Below are positions 1-10,761 of a stretch of 64,000 nucleotides of DNA, piece after piece. The notes beneath the pieces are model-generated. The model did not search any database, was not told where the DNA came from, and saw only the letters and a program-made list of their open reading frames with translations. The stretch's first letter is position 1; every line of letters begins with the position of its first letter. This DNA is from Tsukamurella spumae (GTDB lineage Bacteria; Actinomycetota; Actinomycetes; Mycobacteriales; Mycobacteriaceae): contig NZ_JAAXOQ010000008.1 of assembly GCF_012396015.1 (NCBI RefSeq), positions 1 through 64,000 of the forward strand, in the 5' to 3' direction. The translations under genes were made by a program, and so were the position numbers.

Positions 1-2577
<2,577 letters not shown>

Positions 2578-2582
2578 CCCCG

Positions 2583-2613
2583 CACGGCCACTGGGAGATC
2601 CCCAGTGGCCGTG
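2583..2613. terminator. Perfect 13-bp hairpin between convergent genes
   Basis: CACGGCCACTGGG (2583-2595) and CCCAGTGGCCGTG (2601-2613) are exact complements around the loop AGATC. The hairpin starts 5 bp after the eno stop and ends 4 bp before the stop of the converging aminotransferase, so it can serve both strands. There is no T-tract, as is common in GC-rich actinobacteria. Confidence 0.8.
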
Positions 2614-2617
2614 CTGG

Positions 2618-3775
2618 TCACAGCACCGTCGCCAGCCGTCGGACCGCCTCCCGGAGCTCGTCGGGCCCGGAGGTGGTGAAACACAGCCGAAGCGCGTGGC
2701 CGAGGTCGCGGTGCACGGCGAACGCGGAGCCGGGGACGTAGGCCACGCCCGCGGCAACGGCATCGCGCAGCCGTGCCGATGTGACTGTGCCGTCGGCGAA
2801 TTCACCCCACAGGAACATGCCGCCCTCGGGCGCGGTGAGGTGCAGCCGGTCGCCGAAGGCGTCGGTGAGCGCCGTGTGGAGGGCGAGGGCGCGCTCGCCG
2901 TACACGGCGCGGATCGTCTGGATGTGGTCGTCGATCCACGCGGAGTCGGCGAGCAGCTCCGCGGCCACCGCCTGCGTGAGGCTCGAACCGCACAGATCGG
3001 CGCCCTGTTTGAGCCGCTCGACGAGCGCGAGCACGGCCGGGTCGCCGTGCATCCAGCCCACCCTCAGCCCGGGGGCCACGATCTTGGACGCGCTGGACAG
3101 ACGGATCACCCGGTCGGAGAACGCGGCGACGGGCGGCACCGTCGGGCCGGCGAACCGCAGCTCTCCGTACGGGTCGTCCTCGATGATCCAGAATCCGAAT
3201 TCGTCTGCGAGCTCAGCGAGTTCGCGTCGCCGTTCCACCGTCATGGTGGCACCGCCGGGGTTGTGGAAGTTGGAGACCGTGTGGACGATCCGGACCTGCT
3301 CGCGCTGCAGCAGCGGCCGTAGCTCGTCGATGCGCATTCCACCGGAGTCCAGCGGCACGCCGACCACCCGGGCGCGGGTGGTGTCGAAGGCCTGCAGCGC
3401 TCCGATGTAACCCGGATCCTCGACGATCACCGTGTCGCCGGGATCGAGCAGCGCCTGCGCGAGGAGCGAGAGCGCCTGCTGGGAACCGTGCGTGATGATG
3501 ACGGTGCCGGCATCGCGTCCGAGCTTCGCGGACTCGCGGGTGTGGACGATCTCGCGCAGCGACGGCGCGCCCGTGGTCACTCCGTACTGCAGGGCGGCCG
3601 GGGACGCGAGCGCCGCCTGCGTGGCACGAGCTACCCGCGCGGTGGGCAGGAGCTCGGGTGCGGGCAGCCCGCCGGCGAGCGAGAGGACGTCGGGCCGTTC
3701 GGTGACGGCGAGCAGGTCGCGGATCGCCGAACCGCGGACGGCACGGACGGACTGGGAGCCTCGTTCTTCGGACAT
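2618..3775 (-). CDS. PLP-dependent aminotransferase (MocR/2-aminoadipate aminotransferase type, no HTH domain)
   Basis: This 385-residue fold-type I aminotransferase carries ITHGSQQALSLLAQALLDPGD near residue 95, the NFHNPGG segment, and SSASKIVAPGLRVGW with the PLP-binding lysine. The N-terminal winged-helix domain of MocR regulators is absent, so it is an enzyme, probably acting on an aromatic or 2-aminoadipate-like amino acid; the substrate cannot be read from sequence. The start ATG is at 3773-3775. It lies 67 bp downstream of glpK on the same strand, with a promoter-like stretch in that gap. Confidence 0.85.
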   Translation of the reverse strand: MSEERGSQSVRAVRGSAIRDLLAVTERPDVLSLAGGLPAPELLPTARVARATQAALASPAALQYGVTTGAPSLREIVHTRESAKLGRDAGTVIITHGSQQALSLLAQALLDPGDTVIVEDPGYIGALQAFDTTRARVVGVPLDSGGMRIDELRPLLQREQVRIVHTVSNFHNPGGATMTVERRRELAELADEFGFWIIEDDPYGELRFAGPTVPPVAAFSDRVIRLSSASKIVAPGLRVGWMHGDPAVLALVERLKQGADLCGSSLTQAVAAELLADSAWIDDHIQTIRAVYGERALALHTALTDAFGDRLHLTAPEGGMFLWGEFADGTVTSARLRDAVAAGVAYVPGSAFAVHRDLGHALRLCFTTSGPDELREAVRRLATVL

Positions 3776-3813
3776 GCGAGGAGTCTGTCAGCGCGAATCC
3801 CACGTGTCGAGAG

Positions 3814-3846
3814 GATTATCTCAGTAATTGAGAAGGTACGGGTCAA
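3814..3846 (-). promoter_or_regulatory. Possible promoter with inverted repeat upstream of the aminotransferase
   Basis: TCTCA (3819-3823) and TGAGA (3829-3833) form a 5-bp inverted repeat around GTAAT. On the minus strand TTGACC (3846-3841) is followed 17 bp later by TGAGAT. The stretch is AT-rich compared with its surroundings. The repeat could be an operator, but the regulator is unknown and the -10 match is weak. Confidence 0.3.
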
Positions 3847-5396
3847 GCCCAGTTCAACGTGCGGTCCACCGCGCGGTTCCACTCGCTGAAGAGATGCTCG
3901 CGCTGTTCGGCGGGCATCGTCGGCAGCCAGCGCCGGTCCTCGGCCCAGTTGGTGCGGATCTCGTCGAGCGTCCAGACACCGGTCGCGTAGCCGGCGGCGT
4001 ACGCGGCGCCGAGGGCCGTGGTCTCGATGATCCGCGGCCGGATCACGGGCACGTTCAGCACGTCCGCCTGGAACTGCATGAGCGTGTCGTTGACCACCAT
4101 GCCGCCGTCCACCCGCAGCTCGGTGAGCGGGATGCCGCTGTCCGCGTTCATGGCGTCGATCACCTCGCGGGACTGGTAGGCCGTGGCCTCCAACGCCGCC
4201 CGCGCGATGTGCCGCTTGTCGGAGAACCGCGTCAGGCCCACGATCACGCCGCGGGCGTCGGGCCGCCAGCGCGGTGCGAACAGGCCCGAGAAGGCCGGCA
4301 CCACGTACACGCCGCCGTTGTCCGGGACGGCGGTCGCGAGCTCCTCCACCTCGGGCGCCGCCGAGATGATGCCGAGGTTGTCGCGCAGCCACTGCACCAG
4401 CGAGCCGCTCACCGCGACCGAGCCCTCCAGGGCGTACACCGGCGCACCGTCGCCCAATCGGTAACAGACGGTGGTCAACAGCCCGTGCTCGCTGAAGACC
4501 GGCCGCTCGCCCGTGTTGACCAGCAGGAAGTTCCCCGTGCCGTAGGTGTTCTTGGCCGTCCCCGGATCGAGCGCGGCCTGGCCGAACATGGCGGCCTGCT
4601 GATCGCCGAGGATGCCGGCGATCGGCACGCCCCCGAAGACGCCGCGCTCGCGGACCGTGCCGTACACCTCGGAGCTGGACCGGATCTCGGGCAGCATCGA
4701 CACGGGAACGCCCATGGCCGCGCACGTCGCGGGGTCCCAGGCGCTATCGGCGAGGCTCATCAGCATCGTCCGCGAGGCGTTCGTGATGTCGGTGATGTGC
4801 AGGGGGCGCGCGCCGTCGGCCGAGGCGTCGCCGAAGTCGTCGTCCGTGGTCAGGTTCCACACCAGCCACGAGTCGATCGTCCCCGCGCACAGCTCGCCGC
4901 GCTCGGCGCGCTCGCGGGCACCGTCGACGTTGTCGAGGATCCAGGCGATCTTCGGCCCCGAGAAGTACGTGGACAGCGGGAGGCCGCAGGACCGCTTGAA
5001 CCGGTCCCGGTCCGGCTCCTCGAGGCCCACGGACGCGAGCTCCTCGCACAGCTCCTCGGTGCGGGTGTCCTGCCAGACGATGGCGTTGTGGATCGGCTCG
5101 CCCGTGGCCCGGTCCCACACGACCACCGTCTCGCGCTGATTGGTGATCCCGACGGCCGCGATGTCGGCCGCGGTGAGGTCGGCGGTCGCCAGCGCCTGCG
5201 AGCACACCAGGCGCGTGTTCACCCATATCTGCGTGGCGTCGTGCTCCACCCACCCGCCGCGTGGGAAGATCTGGTCGTGTTCCCGTTGTTCGGAGGCCAC
5301 GATGGTCCCGCGCCGGTCGAAGATGATGCACCGAGTCGAACTGGTGCCCTGATCGATAGCGGCGACGAACTGCGGGTCGCGAGATGTAACTGCCAC
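3843..5396 (-). CDS. glpK: Glycerol kinase
   Basis: This 517-residue FGGY-family kinase phosphorylates glycerol to sn-glycerol-3-phosphate with ATP. The N-terminal phosphate-binding DQGTSSTR is at residues 15-22. The downstream [13 protein letters not shown] and the C-terminal [17 protein letters not shown] and [12 protein letters not shown] segments are typical. Translation starts at GTG 5396; the conserved core begins only about 10 residues later, so the start cannot move much. It is transcribed divergently from glpD, whose start is only 27 bp away. The pair feeds glycerol into glycolysis. Confidence 0.94.
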   Translation of the reverse strand: MAVTSRDPQFVAAIDQGTSSTRCIIFDRRGTIVASEQREHDQIFPRGGWVEHDATQIWVNTRLVCSQALATADLTAADIAAVGITNQRETVVVWDRATGEPIHNAIVWQDTRTEELCEELASVGLEEPDRDRFKRSCGLPLSTYFSGPKIAWILDNVDGARERAERGELCAGTIDSWLVWNLTTDDDFGDASADGARPLHITDITNASRTMLMSLADSAWDPATCAAMGVPVSMLPEIRSSSEVYGTVRERGVFGGVPIAGILGDQQAAMFGQAALDPGTAKNTYGTGNFLLVNTGERPVFSEHGLLTTVCYRLGDGAPVYALEGSVAVSGSLVQWLRDNLGIISAAPEVEELATAVPDNGGVYVVPAFSGLFAPRWRPDARGVIVGLTRFSDKRHIARAALEATAYQSREVIDAMNADSGIPLTELRVDGGMVVNDTLMQFQADVLNVPVIRPRIIETTALGAAYAAGYATGVWTLDEIRTNWAEDRRWLPTMPAEQREHLFSEWNRAVDRTLNWA

Positions 5397-5423
5397 GCCC
5401 GAATACTGACATGGGGATCACTG

Positions 5424-7226
5424 ATGAACGCTGCCAACCCTGAAACCGCCACTGCCGCGGCCACGCCCACGGGGGTCTCGACCACCGCGCCGCTGCTGTC
5501 GCCGGAGTACCGGGCACAGGCCTGGGACCGGCTCGGGTCCGAGGAGTTCGATGTCGTCGTGATCGGCGGCGGCGTCGTCGGTGTCGGGTCGGCGCTGGAC
5601 GCGGCCACCCGCGGGCTCAAGGTGGCGCTCGTCGAGGCCCGTGACTTCGCGTCCGGCACCAGCTCGCGCAGCTCGAAGATGTTCCACGGCGGCCTGCGGT
5701 ACCTCGAGCAGCTGGAGTTCGGGCTGGTCCGCGAGGCCCTGCACGAGCGCGAGCTGTCGCTCTCGACGCTCGCGCCGCACCTGGTCAAGCCGCTGCCCTT
5801 CCTCGCACCGCTCACCAAGCGCGTGATCGAGCGGCCCTACATGGCCGCCGGCATGTTCCTCTACGACACCATGGGCGGCGCCAAGTCCGTGCCCGCGCAG
5901 AAGCACCTCACCCGGGCCGGCGCCCTGCGCCTGGCCCCGGGCCTGAAGCGGGACGCGCTCATCGGCGGCATCCGCTACTTCGACACCGTCGTCGACGACG
6001 CCCGGCACACCATGACCGTCGCCCGCACGGCCGCCCACTACGGCGCCGTCGTACGGACATCGACGCAGGTCGTGGACTTCCTTCGCGAGGCCGACCGGGT
6101 CTCCGGCGTGGTGGTCCGCGACAGTGAGACCGGCGCCGTCACCGACATTCGTTCCACCGTGGTCATCAACGCGACCGGCGTATGGACCGACGAGCTGCAG
6201 GCCCTGTCCCATCAGAAGGGGCGCTTCCGGGTCCGGGCCAGCAAGGGCGTGCACATCCTCGTGCCGCGCGACCGCATCGTCAGCGACGTCGCCCTGATCC
6301 TGCGCACCGAGAAGAGCGTCCTGTTCGTCATCCCGTGGGGCATCCACTGGATCATCGGCACGACCGACACCGACTGGAACCTCGATCTCGCGCACCCCGC
6401 CGCCACCGCGACGGACATCGACTACATCCTCGACCACGTCAACAAGGTGCTCATCACCGAGCTGACCCGCGACGACATCACCGGCGTCTACGCGGGCCTG
6501 CGCCCGCTGCTGGCCGGCGAGTCGGACGAGACCAGCAAGCTCTCCCGCGAGCACGCCGTCGCCGCGATCGCGCCGGGCCTCGTGACGATCGCGGGCGGCA
6601 AGTACACCACCTACCGGGTGATGGCGTCGGACGCCGTCGACGCCGCGGAGGCCTACCTGCCGCACAAGGTGCCCGCCTCCTGCACGGAGAAGGTGCCGCT
6701 CGTCGGCGCGGACGGCTACTACGCGCTCACCAACCAGACGACGTCGATCGCGCGCGAGCACGACGTGCATCCGCACCGCGTCACGCACCTGCTGAACCGG
6801 TACGGCTCGCTCATCGGCGACGTCCTGGCGCTGGCCGACGCGGACCGGGGCCTGCTCGAGCCGCTGGCCGGTGCCCCGCAGTACCTGCGCGTCGAGGCCG
6901 TGTACGCCGCGAAGGCCGAGGGCGCGCTGCACCTCGAGGACGTCCTGGCCCGCCGCACCCGCATCTCCATCGAGTACGCCGACCGCGGACTCGAGGCGGC
7001 CGCCGAGGTCGCCGAGCTCATCGCACCGATCCTCGGCTGGTCCGGCGCAGACGTCGCCCGCGAGCTGGAGAACTACGGCGCGCGCGTGGCCGCGGAGATC
7101 GAGTCGCAGAACATGCCCGACGACGAGACCGCCGACGCCCTGCGTGCGGCGGCGCCCGAGGCGCGGGGCGAGATCCTCGAGCCCGTCCCCGTCCCGGGCA
7201 GCACGACGAAGGCCGTGGGGCGCTGA
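5424..7226 (+). CDS. glpD: FAD-dependent glycerol-3-phosphate dehydrogenase
   Basis: This 600-residue flavoenzyme oxidises glycerol-3-phosphate to DHAP at the membrane and passes electrons to the respiratory chain. The FAD-binding VVVIGGGVVGVGSALDAATRG lies near residues 38-58, followed by GTSSRSSKMFHGGLRYLE. The GIHWIIGTTDTDWN and AGGKYTTYR segments and the C-terminal DAO_C region match M. tuberculosis GlpD2 closely. The ATG at 5424 is preceded by GGGGATC. With glpK it forms a divergent catabolic pair, and no glpF is present in the window. Confidence 0.94.
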   Translation: MNAANPETATAAATPTGVSTTAPLLSPEYRAQAWDRLGSEEFDVVVIGGGVVGVGSALDAATRGLKVALVEARDFASGTSSRSSKMFHGGLRYLEQLEFGLVREALHERELSLSTLAPHLVKPLPFLAPLTKRVIERPYMAAGMFLYDTMGGAKSVPAQKHLTRAGALRLAPGLKRDALIGGIRYFDTVVDDARHTMTVARTAAHYGAVVRTSTQVVDFLREADRVSGVVVRDSETGAVTDIRSTVVINATGVWTDELQALSHQKGRFRVRASKGVHILVPRDRIVSDVALILRTEKSVLFVIPWGIHWIIGTTDTDWNLDLAHPAATATDIDYILDHVNKVLITELTRDDITGVYAGLRPLLAGESDETSKLSREHAVAAIAPGLVTIAGGKYTTYRVMASDAVDAAEAYLPHKVPASCTEKVPLVGADGYYALTNQTTSIAREHDVHPHRVTHLLNRYGSLIGDVLALADADRGLLEPLAGAPQYLRVEAVYAAKAEGALHLEDVLARRTRISIEYADRGLEAAAEVAELIAPILGWSGADVARELENYGARVAAEIESQNMPDDETADALRAAAPEARGEILEPVPVPGSTTKAVGR

Positions 7227-7338
7227 CGGTGCCCGGCGGGCCCCGGCGCGCACGGTAGGCCGAACGGCCGATCCCGCGCGCGCAGGTGCGTCCTTTCGGC
7301 TGATCCGGGGGGCGGCACCGTCGGGCATCGTGGCCCGT

Positions 7339-8346
7339 ATGACCCGCTATCGCTTCCTCGACGTACTCCGCGGCTTCGCGCTGCTCGGCATCCTGCTGGT
7401 GAACGTGCTCGACATCGCGACGCCGCACGGCGAGCCGGCCGGGCGCGCGGTCCTCGACCTCGCCGTGCAGAGCCGGTTCGTGCCGATCTTCACCCTGATG
7501 TTCGGGGTGTCCCTGTACCTCATCGCCGGCGGCGCGCGGCGCCGCGGCACGGCCGGATGGTCGGCGCTGGCGCTGCGGATGCTCGCGCTCGGGGCCATCG
7601 GCGCGGTGCACATGCTGCTCTACTCCGGCGACATCCTCCGGTCCTACGCGATCGGCGGCCTGCTGGTGATCCCGCTCGTGGTCTGGCTGCCGGCGTGGAT
7701 CAACCTGCTCCTCGGCACCGCGCTCACCGGCCTCGCGTTCGGGCTCGGCTCCGGGGGCGTCGAGACGCTGCCCGGCCTGATGCTCGTGGGCGCGGGTGCC
7801 GCGGGGCTGGGCGTGCCGGCCCTGCTGGAGGGGTCCCGACGGTTCGCCGGCGTGCTGCTCGCGCTGTCCGTCGCGGTCGCCGCACCGCTCCTGTGGCGGT
7901 ACCTGCAGGCCGGTGGCGGCGACCCGAGGTTCAGCGTCGACGGTGCTCGTGCGGGTCTGTGCATGGCGGTGGGGTACATCGCGGTGCTCGCGCTGCTGTG
8001 GCAGCTGAGGCCCGTCCGGCGGGTGCTCGCGGCGGTGTTCGAGCCGCTGGGCAGGATGTCGCTGACCAACTACGTCGGGGCGTCGCTCGTGACCGTGGTC
8101 GCCGCGCCCGTCCTGGGGCTCGCGGCCGAGTCCACGATCGGACCGACCAGCTGCTACGCGGTCGTCCTGATCCTGGTGCAGTCCGCGGCCTCGCGGCTGT
8201 GGCTCGCGCACTTCCGGTACGGTCCGCTCGAGTGGGTGGTGCGCGCGGCCACCTGGCGAACGCGGCCCCCGTTCCGGCGCGACCCCGGGCCGTCGGACCC
8301 GGCTGCGGCACGGCGGACCGTCGACCCCGCTCGGATAGATTCGTGA
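7339..8346 (+). CDS. DUF418-type integral membrane protein
   Basis: This 335-residue polytopic protein begins RFLDVLRGFALLGILLVNV, the signature of the DUF418/YeiB family. About eight to nine hydrophobic segments follow, with MFGVSLYLIAGG near residues 55-70 and SLTNYVGASLV near residue 230 of the C-terminal DUF418 half. The molecular function of the family is not established. The stop is 1 bp from the start of the downstream histidine kinase gene, so the three genes probably form one operon and this protein may be linked to the signal the kinase senses. That role is inference. Confidence 0.75.
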   Translation: MTRYRFLDVLRGFALLGILLVNVLDIATPHGEPAGRAVLDLAVQSRFVPIFTLMFGVSLYLIAGGARRRGTAGWSALALRMLALGAIGAVHMLLYSGDILRSYAIGGLLVIPLVVWLPAWINLLLGTALTGLAFGLGSGGVETLPGLMLVGAGAAGLGVPALLEGSRRFAGVLLALSVAVAAPLLWRYLQAGGGDPRFSVDGARAGLCMAVGYIAVLALLWQLRPVRRVLAAVFEPLGRMSLTNYVGASLVTVVAAPVLGLAAESTIGPTSCYAVVLILVQSAASRLWLAHFRYGPLEWVVRAATWRTRPPFRRDPGPSDPAAARRTVDPARIDS

Positions 8347-8347
8347 C

Positions 8348-9484
8348 ATGAAGCGTTCCGGCGCGATCGGTTTCGCGGCGCTGGCCCTGATCCCCTGGGC
8401 GATCGGGGTCCTGTTGACGGCCGAATCGGCGCGGGGCCTCGCGGGTCACCGCGCGGCGTGGAGCCTGGTGGTCGAGATCCTGACCTCGGTCGGCGCACTG
8501 ATCGTGCTGGCCGCCGTGGTCCGTCGATGGCCGATCGGCGCGGCGTGGTCCGGCATCGGGCTCGCCCTCCTGACGGCGGTGACCGCCGCCACGGCCCTCG
8601 AGTACCCGATCTGGCCCGCGGGCGCGAGCTGGCTGTTCGTCCTCGTGGCCGGCGTCGCCGCCGCGCGGGCGGAGTCCGTGGTCGACGGTGCCCTGGTCGC
8701 CGCCGCGGCGGTGCTCGCGGTGCTGTCCATCGCGCCGACCGCCCGGCAGGATCCGACGTTGTGGGTCGTGGCGCTGCTCGCGGCGGGCGCGACCGCCACC
8801 TCGATCGGTTTCGGGCATCGGCATCGCGTCGCGGAGCGGCGGTTGGTGACGGCGCGGGCGGACGCCTCGGTGAACGAGCGCAGAGCCATGGCGCGTGAAC
8901 TGCACGATGTCATCGCCCACGAGGTGACCGGGATCGTGGTGCTCGCGCAGGCGGGGATCGCCGCCGGCGACGACGGGAGCGGCGTGCTCGCCCGCATCGA
9001 ACGCAGCGGTGCGCGGGCCCTGGCCGACATCCGGGCCATGGTCGGCACGCTGCGCGACCCGGACGTCGTCGCGCCGCCGCGGGCACCGTCGGCCTCCGGC
9101 GCGGCGGGGCTGCGCGCGACCCTGGAGCCGCTCGCCTCCACCTCCGTCCTCGTGCACGTGGCGGCGGAGGCGGACGGCGAGGACGTCTCGGATCTGGTGC
9201 GGCTCGTCGCGCACCGCGTCGTGTCCGAGGGCATCACCAACGCGCGCCGGCACGCCGCGGGCTCGGTGGTACGGGTCACCGTCGAGCGGGCCGACGGTGA
9301 GCTGCTGGTGGACGTCGTGGACGACGGACCCTCCGCGGGCGGGCCGCCCGGGCCCGGGCCCGGCGGCGGAACGGGGCTGATCGGGCTGATGGAGAGGTCG
9401 GCGACGGTCGGCGGCACGGTGACCGCCGGGCCGGAGGAGAACGGATGGCGGCTCGCTGCGCGGCTGCCGGTGAGGCAGGTGTGA
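8348..9484 (+). CDS. NarL/DesK-type sensor histidine kinase
   Basis: This 378-residue kinase has about five N-terminal membrane segments (residues 5-160) and a HisKA_3 dimerisation domain with phospho-acceptor His186 in ARELHDVIAHEVTG. A HATPase domain with a GGGTGLIGLMERSATVGG glycine box is C-terminal. The ATG lies 1 bp after the DUF418 stop, and the response regulator ATG directly follows its own stop with no gap. There is no extracellular sensor domain, so the membrane segments themselves probably sense envelope state. Confidence 0.9.
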   Translation: MKRSGAIGFAALALIPWAIGVLLTAESARGLAGHRAAWSLVVEILTSVGALIVLAAVVRRWPIGAAWSGIGLALLTAVTAATALEYPIWPAGASWLFVLVAGVAAARAESVVDGALVAAAAVLAVLSIAPTARQDPTLWVVALLAAGATATSIGFGHRHRVAERRLVTARADASVNERRAMARELHDVIAHEVTGIVVLAQAGIAAGDDGSGVLARIERSGARALADIRAMVGTLRDPDVVAPPRAPSASGAAGLRATLEPLASTSVLVHVAAEADGEDVSDLVRLVAHRVVSEGITNARRHAAGSVVRVTVERADGELLVDVVDDGPSAGGPPGPGPGGGTGLIGLMERSATVGGTVTAGPEENGWRLAARLPVRQV

Positions 9485-10129
9485 ATGACGATCCGGGTGG
9501 TGCTCGCCGACGACCAGGAGATGGTGCGGATCGGGTTCGCCATGATCCTCGGCGCCGCGTCCGATGTGGAGGTGGTGGGCCAGGCGGCCGACGGTGCCGA
9601 GGCCGTCGCAGTGATCGCCGAGACCCGGCCCGATGTCGCGCTCCTGGACATCCGGATGCCGCGCGTCGACGGGATCGAGGTGTGCCGGCGGGTGACCGCG
9701 GCGGGTACCCGGGCGGTGATGGTCACGACCTTCGGCGAACCCGACTACGTGGATGCGGCGCTGGCCGCAGGTGCGTCGGGGTTCCTGCTCAAGGACGCGG
9801 GCCCCGACCTGCTGCTCGCCGCGGTGCGGGCGGCCGCGTCGGGGGACGCCCTGATCAGCCCCGAGCTCACCGTCGACCTGCTGCGCCGCAGCCGGGGCAT
9901 GGGGCGGGGCTCCGCCGACGCGGTGGCGGCGCTCGGCGAGCTGACCGCGCGGGAGCGGGAGGTGGCACGGTGCGTCGCGCGCGGCCGGACCAACGCGGAG
10001 ATCGCCGATGAACTGGTGATCAGCCTCGGCACGGTCAAGACCCACCTCGGCGCGGTCACGCGACGACTGGGAGCGCGCAACCGCGTCGAGATCGCCGCGG
10101 CCGTGTGGGCCGCGGGCGAGGTGGACTGA
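9485..10129 (+). CDS. NarL/LuxR-family response regulator
   Basis: This 214-residue regulator has a receiver domain with acidic pair Asp9-Asp10, phospho-acceptor Asp55 (VALLDIRMP) and Lys103 (FLLKDAG). A LuxR-type HTH at about residues 147-205 follows (LTAREREVARCVARGRTNAEIADEL). It is the partner of the kinase immediately upstream. Its TGA at 10127-10129 abuts the stop codon of the convergent lipoprotein gene with zero spacing, so no separate terminator can sit between them. Confidence 0.92.
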   Translation: MTIRVVLADDQEMVRIGFAMILGAASDVEVVGQAADGAEAVAVIAETRPDVALLDIRMPRVDGIEVCRRVTAAGTRAVMVTTFGEPDYVDAALAAGASGFLLKDAGPDLLLAAVRAAASGDALISPELTVDLLRRSRGMGRGSADAVAALGELTAREREVARCVARGRTNAEIADELVISLGTVKTHLGAVTRRLGARNRVEIAAAVWAAGEVD

Positions 10130-10711
10130 CTACCGGGCCTGGGCGGCGGTGGTGGCGGGCGCTGCGGAGGTGGCGGACGCGGAGGGTGCTGCGGAGGTGG
10201 CGGGCGCGGAGGTCGCCGCGGAGGTGGACGGTGTCGCCGATGCGGACGGCGAGCCCGCGGGGGTGAGCACGAAGGTCCACGACCGGTTGTTGTCCGGATC
10301 GGTCAGCACGAGCTCGGCGCCGTTGCGCGACCAGATCCGCACGCCCTTGAGGGCCTCGCTGATGGCGGTCTGGGTGCCCTTCGGATCGGGGCAGTACATC
10401 ATGGTGGAGGCGACGCCGTTGCCGAAGTCGAAGCGGTCCGCGCTGGCCAGCGATGCCGCGCTGCCGGTGAGCGAGTTGCACGAGTCGTTGCCCGAGATGT
10501 TGGAGCCCTGGACCCGGAACCAGGCCTGGGGGTCGGACTTCAGGCGCCACTGCGAGCCCACGATCGAGGGCTTCGACGGCGCCGCCGCACTCGGCTTCAC
10601 GGAGCCGGACGGGTTGGCGGGATCGGCGCCCGCGGATGCGGCGCACCCGGCCGTGAGGACGGCGGCACCCGCGAGCAGAGGAAGGACGAGGGAGGCGGTC
10701 ATACGCATCAT
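10130..10711 (-). CDS. Putative META-domain lipoprotein with Ala/Ser/Thr tail
   Basis: This is a 193-residue exported protein. Residues 1-22 form a lipoprotein signal with lipobox LTAGC. The middle carries SQWRLKSD, a paired-cysteine GNDSCNSLTGSAA segment and MMYCPDP, which resemble the conserved positions of META/HslJ domains (surface heat-shock or resistance lipoproteins). The last 45 residues are low-complexity Ala, Ser, Thr and Pro. Several ATG codons lie at the start (10711, 10708, 10702), and I chose the longest. Function beyond surface exposure is unknown. Confidence 0.65.
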   Translation of the reverse strand: MMRMTASLVLPLLAGAAVLTAGCAASAGADPANPSGSVKPSAAAPSKPSIVGSQWRLKSDPQAWFRVQGSNISGNDSCNSLTGSAASLASADRFDFGNGVASTMMYCPDPKGTQTAISEALKGVRIWSRNGAELVLTDPDNNRSWTFVLTPAGSPSASATPSTSAATSAPATSAAPSASATSAAPATTAAQAR

Positions 10712-10761
10712 GTGTGCGATTATGCCGCCTCCCTCGTCACAGGGGAAACTTCAGTAACACC

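Noticed and set aside
3828-5423. Very long open frames antisense to glpK, accA3, accD5, lhr and lpqB
   Set aside because: They are side effects of high GC3 with few stop codons; the sense strands encode well-recognised enzymes and the antisense products are Arg/Gly/Val-rich with no motifs.
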